Below are positions 1 to 7,411 of a stretch of DNA of 19,621 bases, piece after piece (the stretch's first letter is position 1; each line of letters begins with the position of its first letter). Source of the stretch: Enterobacteriaceae bacterium UBA3516 (GTDB taxonomy: Bacteria; Pseudomonadota; Gammaproteobacteria; Enterobacterales; Enterobacteriaceae). The stretch covers positions 1-19,621 of the forward strand of contig DFPL01000051.1 of assembly GCA_002377245.1 (NCBI GenBank), given 5' to 3'. The notes beneath the pieces were generated by a model, which searched no databases, was not told where the DNA came from, and saw only the letters and a list, made by a program, of their open reading frames with translations. The translations under genes and the position numbers were made by a program.

Positions 1-65
1 GGTGGGGCGAGGGGACCGATAGTGCTCGTATTCTTCTCTGAGACACCCTCAGCCCTGAGGAAACA

Positions 66-1133
66 TCAGTGCGGATCATCCACCACCACGCTGTCTGGCC
101 AGGCGTGAATCACTGCCTTGACCAGGGTCGCCAACGGGATGGCGAAAAAGACGCCCCAGAAGCCCCACAGACCACCAAAAATAATCACCGACAGGATAAT
201 GACCAGCGGGTGTAAATTCACCGCTTCGGAGAACAGTACCGGCACCAGTAAATTGCCGTCCAGCCCCTGGATAATCAGGTAAACGGCAAAACAGCTCCAG
301 AACTCCGTCCCCGCGCCAAACTGAAAGAGCGCGACGCAGATAACCGGAATGGTGACCACAAACGCGCCGATGTAGGGAATCAGCACCGAGAAGCCCACCA
401 GTACGGCGAGCAGCAGCGAGTAGTTGAGACCAAACAGCAAGAAACCAAACCAGGTGGCGACCCCGACGACAATCATTTCCAGCACTTTGCCGCGTATGTA
501 GTTGGTGATTTGCTGATTCATCTCTTTCCACACCTGGCCCGCCAGCCCACGGTTGCGCGGCAATACGCGACGCACGGCGTTGAGCATCTGATCCTTATCT
601 TTTACCAGGAAGAAGACCATCAGCGGCACCAGCACAAGGTAGACCGCAAGCGTCAGCAGCCCCACCAGCGAGGCGAGAGAGTATTTCACCACCGAATCGC
701 CCATACCGAGCATGCGGGTACGCATGTTCTCCGCCATCGCATCAATAATGCCGGCATCCATTAGCATGGGGTAACGGCGCGGGAGCGTGGCGGCATAATC
801 GGAGAGCTTGTTCAGCATGCCCGGCATGTCGCGGATGAGGTTCATCCCCTGCTGCCAGGCAACCGGCATCACCACAAAGGCCATCACCATCAGGATGCCC
901 ACAAACAGAATGAGTACCATCGACGCCGCCCAGCGGCGGGAGAAACCGATTCGCTGCAGACGAACCGTCGGCCATTCCAGCAGGTAAGCGAGTACCAGAG
1001 CGACCAGAAGCGGTGCAAGCAGGCCATTGAAAAAGAAGAGGATAATAAAACCTGCCAGCAGTATAACCAGTAACGCAATGGCTTCAGGATCACTAAAGCG
1101 ACGGCGGTACCACTGCATCAACAATTCGAGCAT
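66..1133 (-). CDS. perM: PerM, AI-2E transporter-family inner-membrane permease
   Basis: Predicted polytopic inner-membrane protein of the AI-2E exporter/PerM (formerly YfgO) family. The substrate of the enterobacterial PerM is not firmly established. The 355-aa product is close to the roughly 353 aa I recall for E. coli. Hydrophobic segments lie near residues 20-50, 65-92 and 150-178, with a dense cluster from about 218 to 345. A soluble loop with the basic stretch around RRVLPRNRG lies between about 178 and 215. The glycine-rich stretch with GGLWGFWGVFFAIPLA near the C-terminus is typical of the family. The ATG at 1131-1133 is preceded on the minus strand by GGAAGGAA, a good ribosome binding site. 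The gene is divergent from bepA, as in E. coli. A 6-bp inverted repeat at 47-60 follows the stop but lacks a U-run. Confidence 0.93.
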   Translation of the reverse strand: MLELLMQWYRRRFSDPEAIALLVILLAGFIILFFFNGLLAPLLVALVLAYLLEWPTVRLQRIGFSRRWAASMVLILFVGILMVMAFVVMPVAWQQGMNLIRDMPGMLNKLSDYAATLPRRYPMLMDAGIIDAMAENMRTRMLGMGDSVVKYSLASLVGLLTLAVYLVLVPLMVFFLVKDKDQMLNAVRRVLPRNRGLAGQVWKEMNQQITNYIRGKVLEMIVVGVATWFGFLLFGLNYSLLLAVLVGFSVLIPYIGAFVVTIPVICVALFQFGAGTEFWSCFAVYLIIQGLDGNLLVPVLFSEAVNLHPLVIILSVIIFGGLWGFWGVFFAIPLATLVKAVIHAWPDSVVVDDPH

Positions 1134-1298
1134 ATGTTCCTTCCGGGGAGACCGGATTGAGCGGTGTGAGTGGGGGAAGTGTATCGAAATGTCACAAAAA
1201 AGACTTCGCTTTTTATCGCTTTCGCGTAAACACCGTTACCGGGTAAAAAGATTTTAATCCTCGGATAACGCAGCTAAACTCCCTCTTCCAGGGCACTT

Positions 1299-1325
1299 GA
1301 ACCAAGTTTCTCGCCGTTGGTCAAA
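1299..1325 (+). promoter_or_regulatory. Candidate sigma-E promoter of bepA
   Basis: A -35-like TGAACCA (1298-1304, containing the GAAC core) is followed after 16 bp by a -10-like TCAAA (1321-1325), about 30 bp before the bepA start. E. coli bepA (yfgC) belongs to the sigma-E envelope-stress regulon, and sigma-E elements are GGAACTT and TCAAA/GTCTAA with 15-16 bp between them. The fit of the -35 beyond its core is imperfect, so this is a supported guess. Confidence 0.55.
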
Positions 1326-1355
1326 CGGTAACACCCAATATACAGGACTGAGGTT

Positions 1356-2819
1356 ATGTTCAGGCAGTTGAAAAAAACGCTGGTCGCAACCCTTATCGCC
1401 GCCGTCACCCTTACTCAGGCAGCGCCCGCTTTTGCGGATTCGGCAGACAGCCTGCCGGATATGGGAACCTCCGCAGGAAGCACCCTGTCCATCGGTCAGG
1501 AGATGCAGATGGGCGACTACTATGTGCGCCAGCTGCGCGGTAGTGCGCCGCTGATTAACGATCCCTTGCTGGTTCAGTACATCAATTCACTGGGCATGCG
1601 GCTGGTCTCCCATGCCGACTCGGTGAAAACCCCTTTCCATTTTTATCTGGTCAATAATGACGAAATCAACGCCTTCGCCTTTTTTGGCGGCAATGTGGTG
1701 CTGCATTCGGCGTTATTCCGCTATGCCGATAGCGAGAGCCAACTGGCATCGGTGATGGCACACGAAATCTCCCACGTTACCCAGCGCCATTTGGCGCGCG
1801 CGATGGAAGATCAAAAACGCAGTGCGCCGCTCACCTGGGCGGGCGCGCTGGGCTCAATTCTGTTAGCGATGGCCAGCCCGCAGGCCGGTATGGCAGCATT
1901 GACCGGCACGCTGGCAGGCACCCGCCAGGGGATGATCAGCTTCACGCAACAAAACGAGCAGGAAGCCGATCGTATCGGTATCCAGGTGCTGCAGCGTTCC
2001 GGCTTCGACCCGCAGGCGATGCCGACTTTCCTCGAAAAACTGCTCGATCAGGCGCGCTACTCTTCACGTCCCCCTGAAATCCTTCTGACCCACCCCTTGC
2101 CGGAAAGTCGCCTCTCTGATGCCCGTAACCGCGCCAACCAGATGCGCCCGGTCGTGGTGCAGTCGTCAGAAGATTTTTACCTGGCCAAAGCCAGGGCGCT
2201 TGGCATGTATAACTCCGGGCGTAACCAACTTACCAGCGATCTGCTGGATGCCTGGGCGAAAGGCAACGTTCGCGAACAACGCGCAGCACAATATGGCCGC
2301 GCCCTGCAGGCCATGGAAAGCAAAAATAATGCTGATGCAATGCGGGCATTACAACCGCTGCTCACTGCCGATCCGAATAATGCCTGGTTCCTCGATCTCG
2401 CGACCGATATCGATCTTGGGCAGAACAAAAATGCGGATGCCATTAACCGCCTGAAAAATGCAAAAGAGATCAAAACCAACCCGGTACTGCAACTGAACCT
2501 CGCCAACGCCTGGTTAACCAGCGGGCAACCGGCGGAAGCGGAAAAGATCCTCAACCGCTTTACCTTCAGCTGGAAGGATGACGTCAACGGTTGGGAATTG
2601 CTGGCGCAGACGGAGGCCGCACTGAATCATCGCGATCTCGAACTGGCTGCCCGTGCCGAGGGCCAGGCGCTGGTAGGACGGCTCGATCAGGCCATCAGCC
2701 TGCTCAGCAGCGCCAGCACTCAGGTCAAACTCGGCAGCTTACAGCAGGCGCGTTACGACGCCCGTATTGACCAGTTGCGTCAGTTGCAGAAAACCTTCCG
2801 CCCGTATGAAAAGATGTAA
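1356..2819 (+). CDS. bepA: BepA, periplasmic M48 metalloprotease/chaperone for outer-membrane assembly
   Basis: Periplasmic zinc protease that degrades stalled or misassembled outer-membrane proteins such as LptD and also promotes their correct assembly with the BAM complex. The 487-aa product starts with a Sec signal peptide (basic FRQLKK, hydrophobic core, likely cut after AFA at residue 27). The gluzincin motif HEISH is at 136-140 (zinc ligands H136 and H140, catalytic E137). E201 in the NEQEAD segment is the third ligand, and H246 corresponds to the regulatory histidine described in E. coli. From about residue 310 onward the protein is alpha-helical TPR, which contacts BamA/LptD in the E. 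coli protein. The ribosome binding site is weak (GGACTGAGG). A sigma-E-like promoter precedes the gene, and yfgD follows after only 12 nt, so the two probably form one operon. Confidence 0.96.
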   Translation: MFRQLKKTLVATLIAAVTLTQAAPAFADSADSLPDMGTSAGSTLSIGQEMQMGDYYVRQLRGSAPLINDPLLVQYINSLGMRLVSHADSVKTPFHFYLVNNDEINAFAFFGGNVVLHSALFRYADSESQLASVMAHEISHVTQRHLARAMEDQKRSAPLTWAGALGSILLAMASPQAGMAALTGTLAGTRQGMISFTQQNEQEADRIGIQVLQRSGFDPQAMPTFLEKLLDQARYSSRPPEILLTHPLPESRLSDARNRANQMRPVVVQSSEDFYLAKARALGMYNSGRNQLTSDLLDAWAKGNVREQRAAQYGRALQAMESKNNADAMRALQPLLTADPNNAWFLDLATDIDLGQNKNADAINRLKNAKEIKTNPVLQLNLANAWLTSGQPAEAEKILNRFTFSWKDDVNGWELLAQTEAALNHRDLELAARAEGQALVGRLDQAISLLSSASTQVKLGSLQQARYDARIDQLRQLQKTFRPYEKM

Positions 2820-2831
2820 TCAGGAGAAAAA

Positions 2832-3191
2832 ATGACCGACGCAGTAAAGATTTATCACAACCCACGCTGCTCCAAGAGCCGCGAAACGTTAAATCTGCTC
2901 AAGGAAAATGGCATTGAGCCTGACGTGGTGCTCTACCTGGAGACCCCTGCGGATGCAGCAACGCTTAAGTCATTGTTGACGATGCTGGGCATGACCAGTG
3001 CGCGTGAACTGATGCGCAAAAAAGAGGATCTTTATCAGTCTCTGGCGTTGGGCAACGCTGCGCTTACTGAAGAGGCGTTAATTCAGGCGATGGTTGATAA
3101 TCCGAAGCTGATGGAGCGCCCGATTGTGGTCGCTCACGGCAAGGCACGTATTGGTCGTCCGCCGGAACAGGTGCTTGAAATCGTCCGTTAA
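2832..3191 (+). CDS. yfgD: YfgD, ArsC-family (arsenate reductase-like) protein
   Basis: Thioredoxin-fold protein of the ArsC/Spx superfamily, YfgD branch, 119 aa. The active-site loop HNPRCSKS puts the candidate nucleophilic cysteine at C13. R58 (SAREL), R96 (MERP) and R107 (ARIGRPP) occupy the positions of the arginines that hold arsenate in classical ArsC, so an oxyanion reductase function is plausible. No arsR or arsB lies nearby, and the chromosomal yfgD genes have no well-proven arsenic role, so the physiological substrate is open. The start has a strong AGGAG 7-8 nt upstream. The 12-nt gap after bepA indicates co-transcription under the same envelope-stress promoter. The stop is followed by a REP-like hairpin. 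Confidence 0.92.
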   Translation: MTDAVKIYHNPRCSKSRETLNLLKENGIEPDVVLYLETPADAATLKSLLTMLGMTSARELMRKKEDLYQSLALGNAALTEEALIQAMVDNPKLMERPIVVAHGKARIGRPPEQVLEIVR

Positions 3192-3198
3192 CCGTCGA

Positions 3199-3230
3199 TG
3201 CCCGGTGGCGTCTGGCTGACCGGGCTTACA
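3199..3230. repeat. REP-like palindrome between convergent yfgD and hda
   Basis: GCCCGGT (3200-3206) and ACCGGGC (3219-3225) form a 7-bp perfect stem around a 12-nt GC-rich loop, followed by TTACA. This fits the REP (repetitive extragenic palindromic) units common between convergent genes in Enterobacter and Klebsiella. The right end includes the hda stop codon at 3226-3228. It may stabilise both 3' ends or end transcription. There is no U-run. Confidence 0.7.
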
Positions 3231-3927
3231 ACTTCAGGATCTCTTTAACGAAGGGAATAGTCAGTTTGCGTTGTGCGGTGATCGAGGCACGATCGAGTTC
3301 GTCCAGGGTATCAAACAGTGTGCGCATTTCCCGATCCAGACGCTTAAGCAGAAAACGCCCCACATCCTCCGGTAGTTCAAATCCCCGTAACCGCGCCCGC
3401 AGTTGTAAAGCCTGCAGTTTGTCTTCATCTGACAGCGGCTGTAACTTATAAATTTGCCCCCAGTCGAGACGGGAGGCCAGATCCGGCAGCCCCAGCTTAA
3501 GCTGGCGCGGTGGACGATCGCCGGTTATAAGCAGGCGCGTTTTACCCGACTCCAGAATGCGATTGTAGAGATTAAAAATCGCCATCTCCCAAAGCTCATC
3601 CCCCGCTACACACTCGATGTTATCAATGCAGACCAGTGAAAGCTGCTCCATGCCGTCCATGACTTCAGGAACAAACCAGGTGCGCTTATCCAGTGGCACA
3701 TAGCCCACCGCATCGCCGCGTGAAGAGAGTTCTGCACAGGCTGCATGCAGCAAATGGCTGCGGCCCGCGCCTTCGCGCGACCAAAAATAGATGTATCCGC
3801 TATGATCCTGGCGCAGGACATTTTGCAACGCCGCCAGTAAAGCAGGATTGTCGCCCGGCCAGAAACTCGCGAAAGTTTCATCGTCAGGGAGATAGTGTGG
3901 CAGGGAAAGCTGTGCCGGTGTGTTCAG
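3226..3927 (-). CDS. hda: Hda, DnaA inactivator (RIDA), translated from a CTG start
   Basis: AAA+ protein that binds the DNA-loaded sliding clamp and stimulates hydrolysis of DnaA-ATP, preventing over-initiation of replication. The reading frame is open to an ATG at 3997-3999, but the product is most likely read from CTG at 3925-3927. This gives exactly 233 aa, the length of E. coli Hda, which also uses CTG to my knowledge. A TTGAGGT ribosome binding site lies 4-5 nt before the CTG, and homology begins at NTPAQLSLP. The clamp-binding motif is QLSLPH at residues 6-11 (QLSLPL in E. coli). A Walker A-like REGAGRSHLL is at 51-60 (Arg in place of the usual Lys, as in E. coli Hda). Walker B LVCIDN is near 98-103, sensor I LLITGD near 132-137, and the arginine finger is R153 (ASRLDWG). 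uraA lies upstream on the same strand. Confidence 0.95.
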   Translation of the reverse strand: MNTPAQLSLPHYLPDDETFASFWPGDNPALLAALQNVLRQDHSGYIYFWSREGAGRSHLLHAACAELSSRGDAVGYVPLDKRTWFVPEVMDGMEQLSLVCIDNIECVAGDELWEMAIFNLYNRILESGKTRLLITGDRPPRQLKLGLPDLASRLDWGQIYKLQPLSDEDKLQALQLRARLRGFELPEDVGRFLLKRLDREMRTLFDTLDELDRASITAQRKLTIPFVKEILKL

Positions 3928-3989
3928 ACGTACCTCAACAGGGCTTAAATAAAACGCAGCGAGTTTACCATAAAACTGCGCTGCGTTTG

Positions 3990-4011
3990 AACCGGGCAAA
4001 TGACCCGGTTT
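3990..4011 (-). terminator. Hairpin between uraA and hda
   Basis: AACCGGG and CCCGGTT flank a 7-nt loop, giving a 7-bp perfect stem just after the uraA stop (4023-4025) and about 60 nt before the hda CTG start. On the transcribed (minus) strand it is followed by CAAACGC rather than a U-run. It is therefore more likely an RNA-stabilising or weak attenuating intercistronic hairpin than a strong terminator. Confidence 0.45.
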
Positions 4012-4022
4012 AAGGATGACGT

Positions 4023-5312
4023 TTAGTGGGGTTTCGCGTCGTTGTCATCGGCATCCAGTACCACCTCTTCCGGGCGCAGTACGCTGATTAGCTTGAAGAT
4101 CAGACTCAGGCCCACGCCGACAATCGTCGCCAGCGCCATGCCTTTCAGCTCAGCGGCGCCAATGTGCACTTTCGCGCCACTCACGCCGATGATCAGAATT
4201 ACGGAGGTCAGGATCAGATTTTGCGCTTTACTGTAATCAACTTTGGATTCGATCAGTACGCGGATACCGGAGGCCCCGATGACCCCGTACAGCAGCAGAG
4301 AGACGCCGCCCATCACCGGAACCGGGATAATCTGAATCGCTGCCGCCAGTTTGCCCACACAAGAGAGCAGAATCGCAATGATCGCCGCACCGCCGATAAC
4401 CCAGGTGCTGTAAACACGCGTGATCGCCATTACGCCGATGTTCTCCCCGTAGGTGGTGTTTGGCGTGGAGCCAAAGAAACCGGAGATCATGGTAGAGAAA
4501 CCATTGGCAAACATCGAACGGTGCAGGCCAGGATCGCGAATCAAATCTTTTTTCACGATGTTCGCCGTCACCACCAGGTGGCCGACGTGTTCGGCAATAA
4601 CCACCAGGGCCGCAGGCAGGATGGTGAAGATAGCGAACCATTCAAAACGCGGGGTGTAGAAGGTGGGCAATGCAAACCAGTGCGCCTGAGCAATCGGGGT
4701 GAAATCGACCACGCCCATGGCGAAGGAGAGTGCATAACCGGCCAGAACACCGATCAGAATCGGGATGATGGCCAGGAAGCCGCGGAACAGGACGGAGCCA
4801 AACACCGTCACACCCAGCGTTACCATCGAAATGATCACGGTTTTGGTATCCGCAGACTGACCGTCAGCAGGCAGCAGACCGGCCATACCGGCGGCCACAC
4901 CGGCCAACTCAAGACCGATGACGGCAACGATTGCGCCCATTGCCGCAGGCGGGAACATCACGTCCAGCCAACCGGTGCCCGCTTTCTTCACGATAAACGC
5001 AACAATGCAGAACAGCGCGCCGCACATGATGAAGCCACCCAGCGCCACCTCATAGCCCAGTGGCAAAAGCAGCAGTACCGGGGAAATAAAGGCAAAACTG
5101 GAGCCAAGATAAGCAGGAATTTTCCCTTTGCAAATAAAGAGATACAGTAACGTACCCACCCCATTAAACAGCAACACGGTGGCCGGGTTAATGTGAAACA
5201 GGATTGGCACCAGCACGGTTGCGCCAAACATCGCGAACAAATGCTGCAAACTAAGCGGGATTGTCTGTAAAAGCGGCGGTCTTTCACTCACCCCGATAGC
5301 ACGGCGCGTCAT
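4023..5312 (-). CDS. uraA: UraA, uracil:H+ symporter
   Basis: Inner-membrane NCS2-family permease that imports uracil with a proton and supplies the adjacent upp. The start at ATG 5310-5312 gives 429 aa, the E. coli length, and homology begins at MTRRAIGV. It is preceded by AGAGGAAA. The open frame continues 16 codons upstream, but that extension has no comparable support. The residues known to bind uracil or protons in the E. coli structure are at the same numbers: E241 and H245 in the AEHVGH segment, and E290 in the TYGEN segment. The TM10-type motif FGSTPNTTYGENIG spans 280-293. About 14 membrane segments are expected. The gene lies 157 nt downstream of upp on the same strand, separated by a hairpin terminator/attenuator, so it is probably expressed by read-through from upp. 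Confidence 0.97.
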   Translation of the reverse strand: MTRRAIGVSERPPLLQTIPLSLQHLFAMFGATVLVPILFHINPATVLLFNGVGTLLYLFICKGKIPAYLGSSFAFISPVLLLLPLGYEVALGGFIMCGALFCIVAFIVKKAGTGWLDVMFPPAAMGAIVAVIGLELAGVAAGMAGLLPADGQSADTKTVIISMVTLGVTVFGSVLFRGFLAIIPILIGVLAGYALSFAMGVVDFTPIAQAHWFALPTFYTPRFEWFAIFTILPAALVVIAEHVGHLVVTANIVKKDLIRDPGLHRSMFANGFSTMISGFFGSTPNTTYGENIGVMAITRVYSTWVIGGAAIIAILLSCVGKLAAAIQIIPVPVMGGVSLLLYGVIGASGIRVLIESKVDYSKAQNLILTSVILIIGVSGAKVHIGAAELKGMALATIVGVGLSLIFKLISVLRPEEVVLDADDNDAKPH

Positions 5313-5423
5313 AGTGTTTTCCTCTGAATGTGATTCATGTGTTGTTAACGTTCCGCTCATCGTTCATCGCGCAGTTTTTGTGAACTGTGTGAGGAAATCA
5401 GGCGGATTCTGTTCTGGTTTACG

Positions 5424-5460
5424 CCAAAAAAAAGCCGACTTTCAAAGTCGGCTTTCGTTT
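5424..5460 (-). terminator. Intrinsic terminator/attenuator between upp and uraA
   Basis: AAAGCCGACTTT (5431-5442) and its exact reverse complement (5444-5455) form a 9- to 12-bp stem. On the minus strand, 3' to the upp stop, the stem runs into a tract of eight T residues, the classic rho-independent layout. A short T-rich tract also follows on the plus strand. Some read-through must reach uraA if the two genes share a promoter. Confidence 0.85.
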
Positions 5461-5469
5461 TTAAAGCAT

Positions 5470-6096
5470 TTACTTGGTACCAAAAATTTTGTCGCCGGCA
5501 TCGCCGAGGCCAGGGATGATGTATCCGTGTTCGTTCAGGCCCTTATCAATCGACGCGGTGTACAGCTCAACGTCCGGGTGCGCTTTCTCCAGCGCGGCCA
5601 CGCCTTCCGGTGCGGCAACCAGTACCAGAACTTTGATACTGTGGCAGCCCGCGTTTTTCAGCAGGTCGATGGTAGCAATCATAGAACCACCGGTCGCCAG
5701 CATCGGGTCAACCACCAGCGCCATACGCTCGTCGATATTAGAAACCAGTTTCTGGAAATAGGGTACCGGCTCCAGCGTCTCTTCGTTACGGTAAATACCG
5801 ACAACGCTGATGCGTGCACTTGGCACATGTTCCAGTACGCCTTCCATCATGCCCAGACCCGCACGCAGAATCGGTACAACGGTAATTTTTTTGCCTTTGA
5901 TTTGTTCAACTTCAACCGGGCCATTCCAGCCCTCGATCACGACGCGCTCTGTTTCCAGATCGGCAGTCGCTTCATAAGTCAGCAAGCTACCGACTTCTGA
6001 GGCGAGTTCACGAAAGCGTTTGGTGCTGATGTCATTTTCACGCATCAGGCCCAGCTTGTGTTTGACGAGTGGGTGTTTTACTTCCACGACCTTCAT
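5470..6096 (-). CDS. upp: Upp, uracil phosphoribosyltransferase
   Basis: Cytosolic salvage enzyme that converts uracil and PRPP to UMP and pyrophosphate, using uracil brought in by UraA. ATG at 6094-6096 gives 208 aa, the E. coli length, with homology from the first residue and the AGGAGAAG ribosome binding site just upstream. The frame opens 11 codons earlier, but that extension covers the ribosome binding site and is rejected. The PRPP-binding motif VVDPMLATGGS is at about 128-138. The uracil-binding C-terminal segment GYIIPGLGDAGDK is present. Transcription starts at a promoter with a long T-tract in the initially transcribed region, the hallmark of UTP-dependent control. uraA follows after a terminator/attenuator. 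Confidence 0.98.
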   Translation of the reverse strand: MKVVEVKHPLVKHKLGLMRENDISTKRFRELASEVGSLLTYEATADLETERVVIEGWNGPVEVEQIKGKKITVVPILRAGLGMMEGVLEHVPSARISVVGIYRNEETLEPVPYFQKLVSNIDERMALVVDPMLATGGSMIATIDLLKNAGCHSIKVLVLVAAPEGVAALEKAHPDVELYTASIDKGLNEHGYIIPGLGDAGDKIFGTK

Positions 6097-6129
6097 ACTC
6101 TTCTCCTTCCCCAGAAAGGTGGTAGCCAC

Positions 6130-6150
6130 AAAAAAAATCGCCGGATTATA
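6130..6150 (-). promoter_or_regulatory. upp promoter with T-tract for UTP-dependent reiterative transcription
   Basis: On the minus strand a perfect -10 TATAAT (6145-6150) is followed by CCGGC, then G (6139), A (6138) and eight T residues (6130-6137). The -35 is weak. In E. coli, upp transcription starts at the G and A, 6 and 7 bp after the -10. At high UTP the polymerase slips on the T-tract, adding U residues and aborting. Here the G and A are at the same distances from the -10, so the same control is very likely conserved. Confidence 0.82.
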
Positions 6151-6183
6151 CCGCTTTTTTTCCGTTACGCTACAGAGACGGCG

Positions 6184-6197
6184 TTGATCCGGATCAA
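6184..6197. promoter_or_regulatory. Perfect FNR-type palindrome between upp and purM
   Basis: TTGATCCGGATCAA matches the FNR consensus TTGAT-N4-ATCAA at all ten defined bases and is a perfect 14-bp palindrome. Its centre is about 52 bp upstream of the inferred upp start site and about 85 bp upstream of the likely purM -10. I do not recall a described FNR role here, so binding is inferred from sequence only. Confidence 0.55.
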
Positions 6198-6251
6198 ATA
6201 GACTGGAAAAGAGTATATCCTAAGAATCCTTCTCGCCCGGCAATAATGGAC

Positions 6252-6280
6252 TCGCAAACGTTTGCCTGGGCTGTTAGAAT
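6252..6280 (+). promoter_or_regulatory. PurR operator and purMN promoter
   Basis: TCGCAAACGTTTGCCT (6252-6267) contains the perfect 12-bp palindrome GCAAACGTTTGC and closely matches the PUR box ACGCAAACGTTTTCGT. E. coli purMN is repressed by PurR with hypoxanthine or guanine. A -10-like TAGAAT lies at 6275-6280, which would place the -35 (weak, TCGCAA) inside the operator, giving direct occlusion. A further half-site, GCAAACG, lies at about 6351-6357 in the leader. Confidence 0.85.
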
Positions 6281-6373
6281 TGCGCCGAATTTTATTTCTA
6301 AAACCTGATTAGTTCGGGTAACAGCCTGAAATATGACGGGTGAACCGCAAGCAAACGCGTGGGGACTCAAGCA

Positions 6374-7411
6374 GTGACCGATAAAACCTCTCTTAGCTAC
6401 AAAGATGCCGGTGTTGATATTGACGCAGGCAATGCTCTGGTAGACCGAATCAAAGGCGTAGTGAAGAAAACTCGTCGTCCGGAAGTGATGGGCGGTCTGG
6501 GTGGCTTCGGCGCGCTGTGCGCATTGCCGCAAAAATATCGTGAGCCAGTTCTGGTTTCCGGCACTGACGGCGTGGGCACTAAACTGCGTCTGGCGATGGA
6601 TCTGAAACGTCACGACAGCATCGGCATCGATCTGGTCGCTATGTGCGTCAACGATCTGGTGGTACAGGGTGCTGAGCCGCTGTTCTTCCTCGACTATTAC
6701 GCGACGGGCAAACTGGATGTGGACACCGCCTCCAGCGTGATCACCGGTATCGCAGAAGGCTGCCTGCAGTCTGGCTGTGCACTGGTTGGCGGCCCAACCG
6801 CTGAAATGCCGGGCATGTACCACGGTGAAGACTATGACGTGGCAGGCTTTTGTGTTGGCGTTGTGGAAAAATCAGAGATTATTGACGGGTCCAAAGTGGC
6901 TGACGGCGATGTGCTGATTGCCCTGGCTTCCAGCGGTCCACACTCCAATGGCTACTCGCTGGTGCGTAAAGTCATCGAAGTGAGCGGTTGTGACCCGGAG
7001 ACGACCCAGCTTGAAGGTAAATCCCTCGCCGACCATCTGCTGACCCCGACCCGTATCTACGTGAAATCGATCCTCGAGCTGATTGCTAACGTTGATGTGC
7101 ACGCAATTGCGCACCTGACCGGTGGCGGCTTCTGGGAAAACATCCCACGTGTATTGCCGGACAACACCCAGGCCGTGATTGATGAATCCTCCTGGCAGTG
7201 GCCAGCCGTCTTCGACTGGCTGCAAACCGCGGGCAATGTGAGTCGTCACGAAATGTACCGCACCTTTAACTGCGGCGTCGGCATGGTGATTGCCCTGCCG
7301 GAATCAGAAGCGGATAAGGCTATCGCACTGTTGAATGCAAAAGGTGAAAACGCGTGGAGAATCGGTATTATCAAAGCCTCCGATTCCAGTGAACGTGTGG
7401 TCATTGAATGA
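6374..7411 (+). CDS. purM: PurM, phosphoribosylaminoimidazole synthetase (AIR synthetase)
   Basis: Catalyses ATP-dependent ring closure of FGAM to AIR, step five of de novo purine synthesis, as a cytosolic dimer. The start is the GTG at 6374-6376, which gives 345 aa (the E. coli length) beginning TDKTSLSYKDAGVDI. A second in-frame GTG at 6359 would add five unconserved residues. The upstream GGGGA is a modest ribosome binding site. Family motifs are visible: GTDGVGTK (63-70), the DLVAMCVNDL region (86-95) and the glycine-rich ALTGGGF-like segment HLTGGGFW. Oddity: the core motif GGETAEMPG reads GGPTAEMPG, with Pro at position 141 (codon CCA, 6794-6796) where I expect an essentially invariant Glu. 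The rest of the frame is intact. purN overlaps by four bases (ATGA), and PurR control is expected. Confidence 0.97.
   Translation: MTDKTSLSYKDAGVDIDAGNALVDRIKGVVKKTRRPEVMGGLGGFGALCALPQKYREPVLVSGTDGVGTKLRLAMDLKRHDSIGIDLVAMCVNDLVVQGAEPLFFLDYYATGKLDVDTASSVITGIAEGCLQSGCALVGGPTAEMPGMYHGEDYDVAGFCVGVVEKSEIIDGSKVADGDVLIALASSGPHSNGYSLVRKVIEVSGCDPETTQLEGKSLADHLLTPTRIYVKSILELIANVDVHAIAHLTGGGFWENIPRVLPDNTQAVIDESSWQWPAVFDWLQTAGNVSRHEMYRTFNCGVGMVIALPESEADKAIALLNAKGENAWRIGIIKASDSSERVVIE

Noticed and set aside
47..60. CCTCAGCCCTGAGG as a perM terminator
   Set aside because: The stem is only 6 bp with a 2-nt centre and no U-run on the minus strand, too weak to call.
4164..5150. Long open frame (328 codons) antisense to uraA
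   Set aside because: It mirrors the conserved uraA frame and is rich in His, Arg and Gln with no domain-like pattern, as expected for an antisense shadow.
5314..6000. 228-codon frame antisense to upp
   Set aside because: The upp frame on the other strand is fully conserved; this one has no ribosome binding site or recognisable motif.
6212..6221. AGTATATCCT shared with about 18804-18813
   Set aside because: A 10-base match is at chance level and the surrounding sequence differs.
6194..6823. 209-codon frame antisense to purM
   Set aside because: It overlaps the PurR box and the conserved purM coding region and looks like a shadow.
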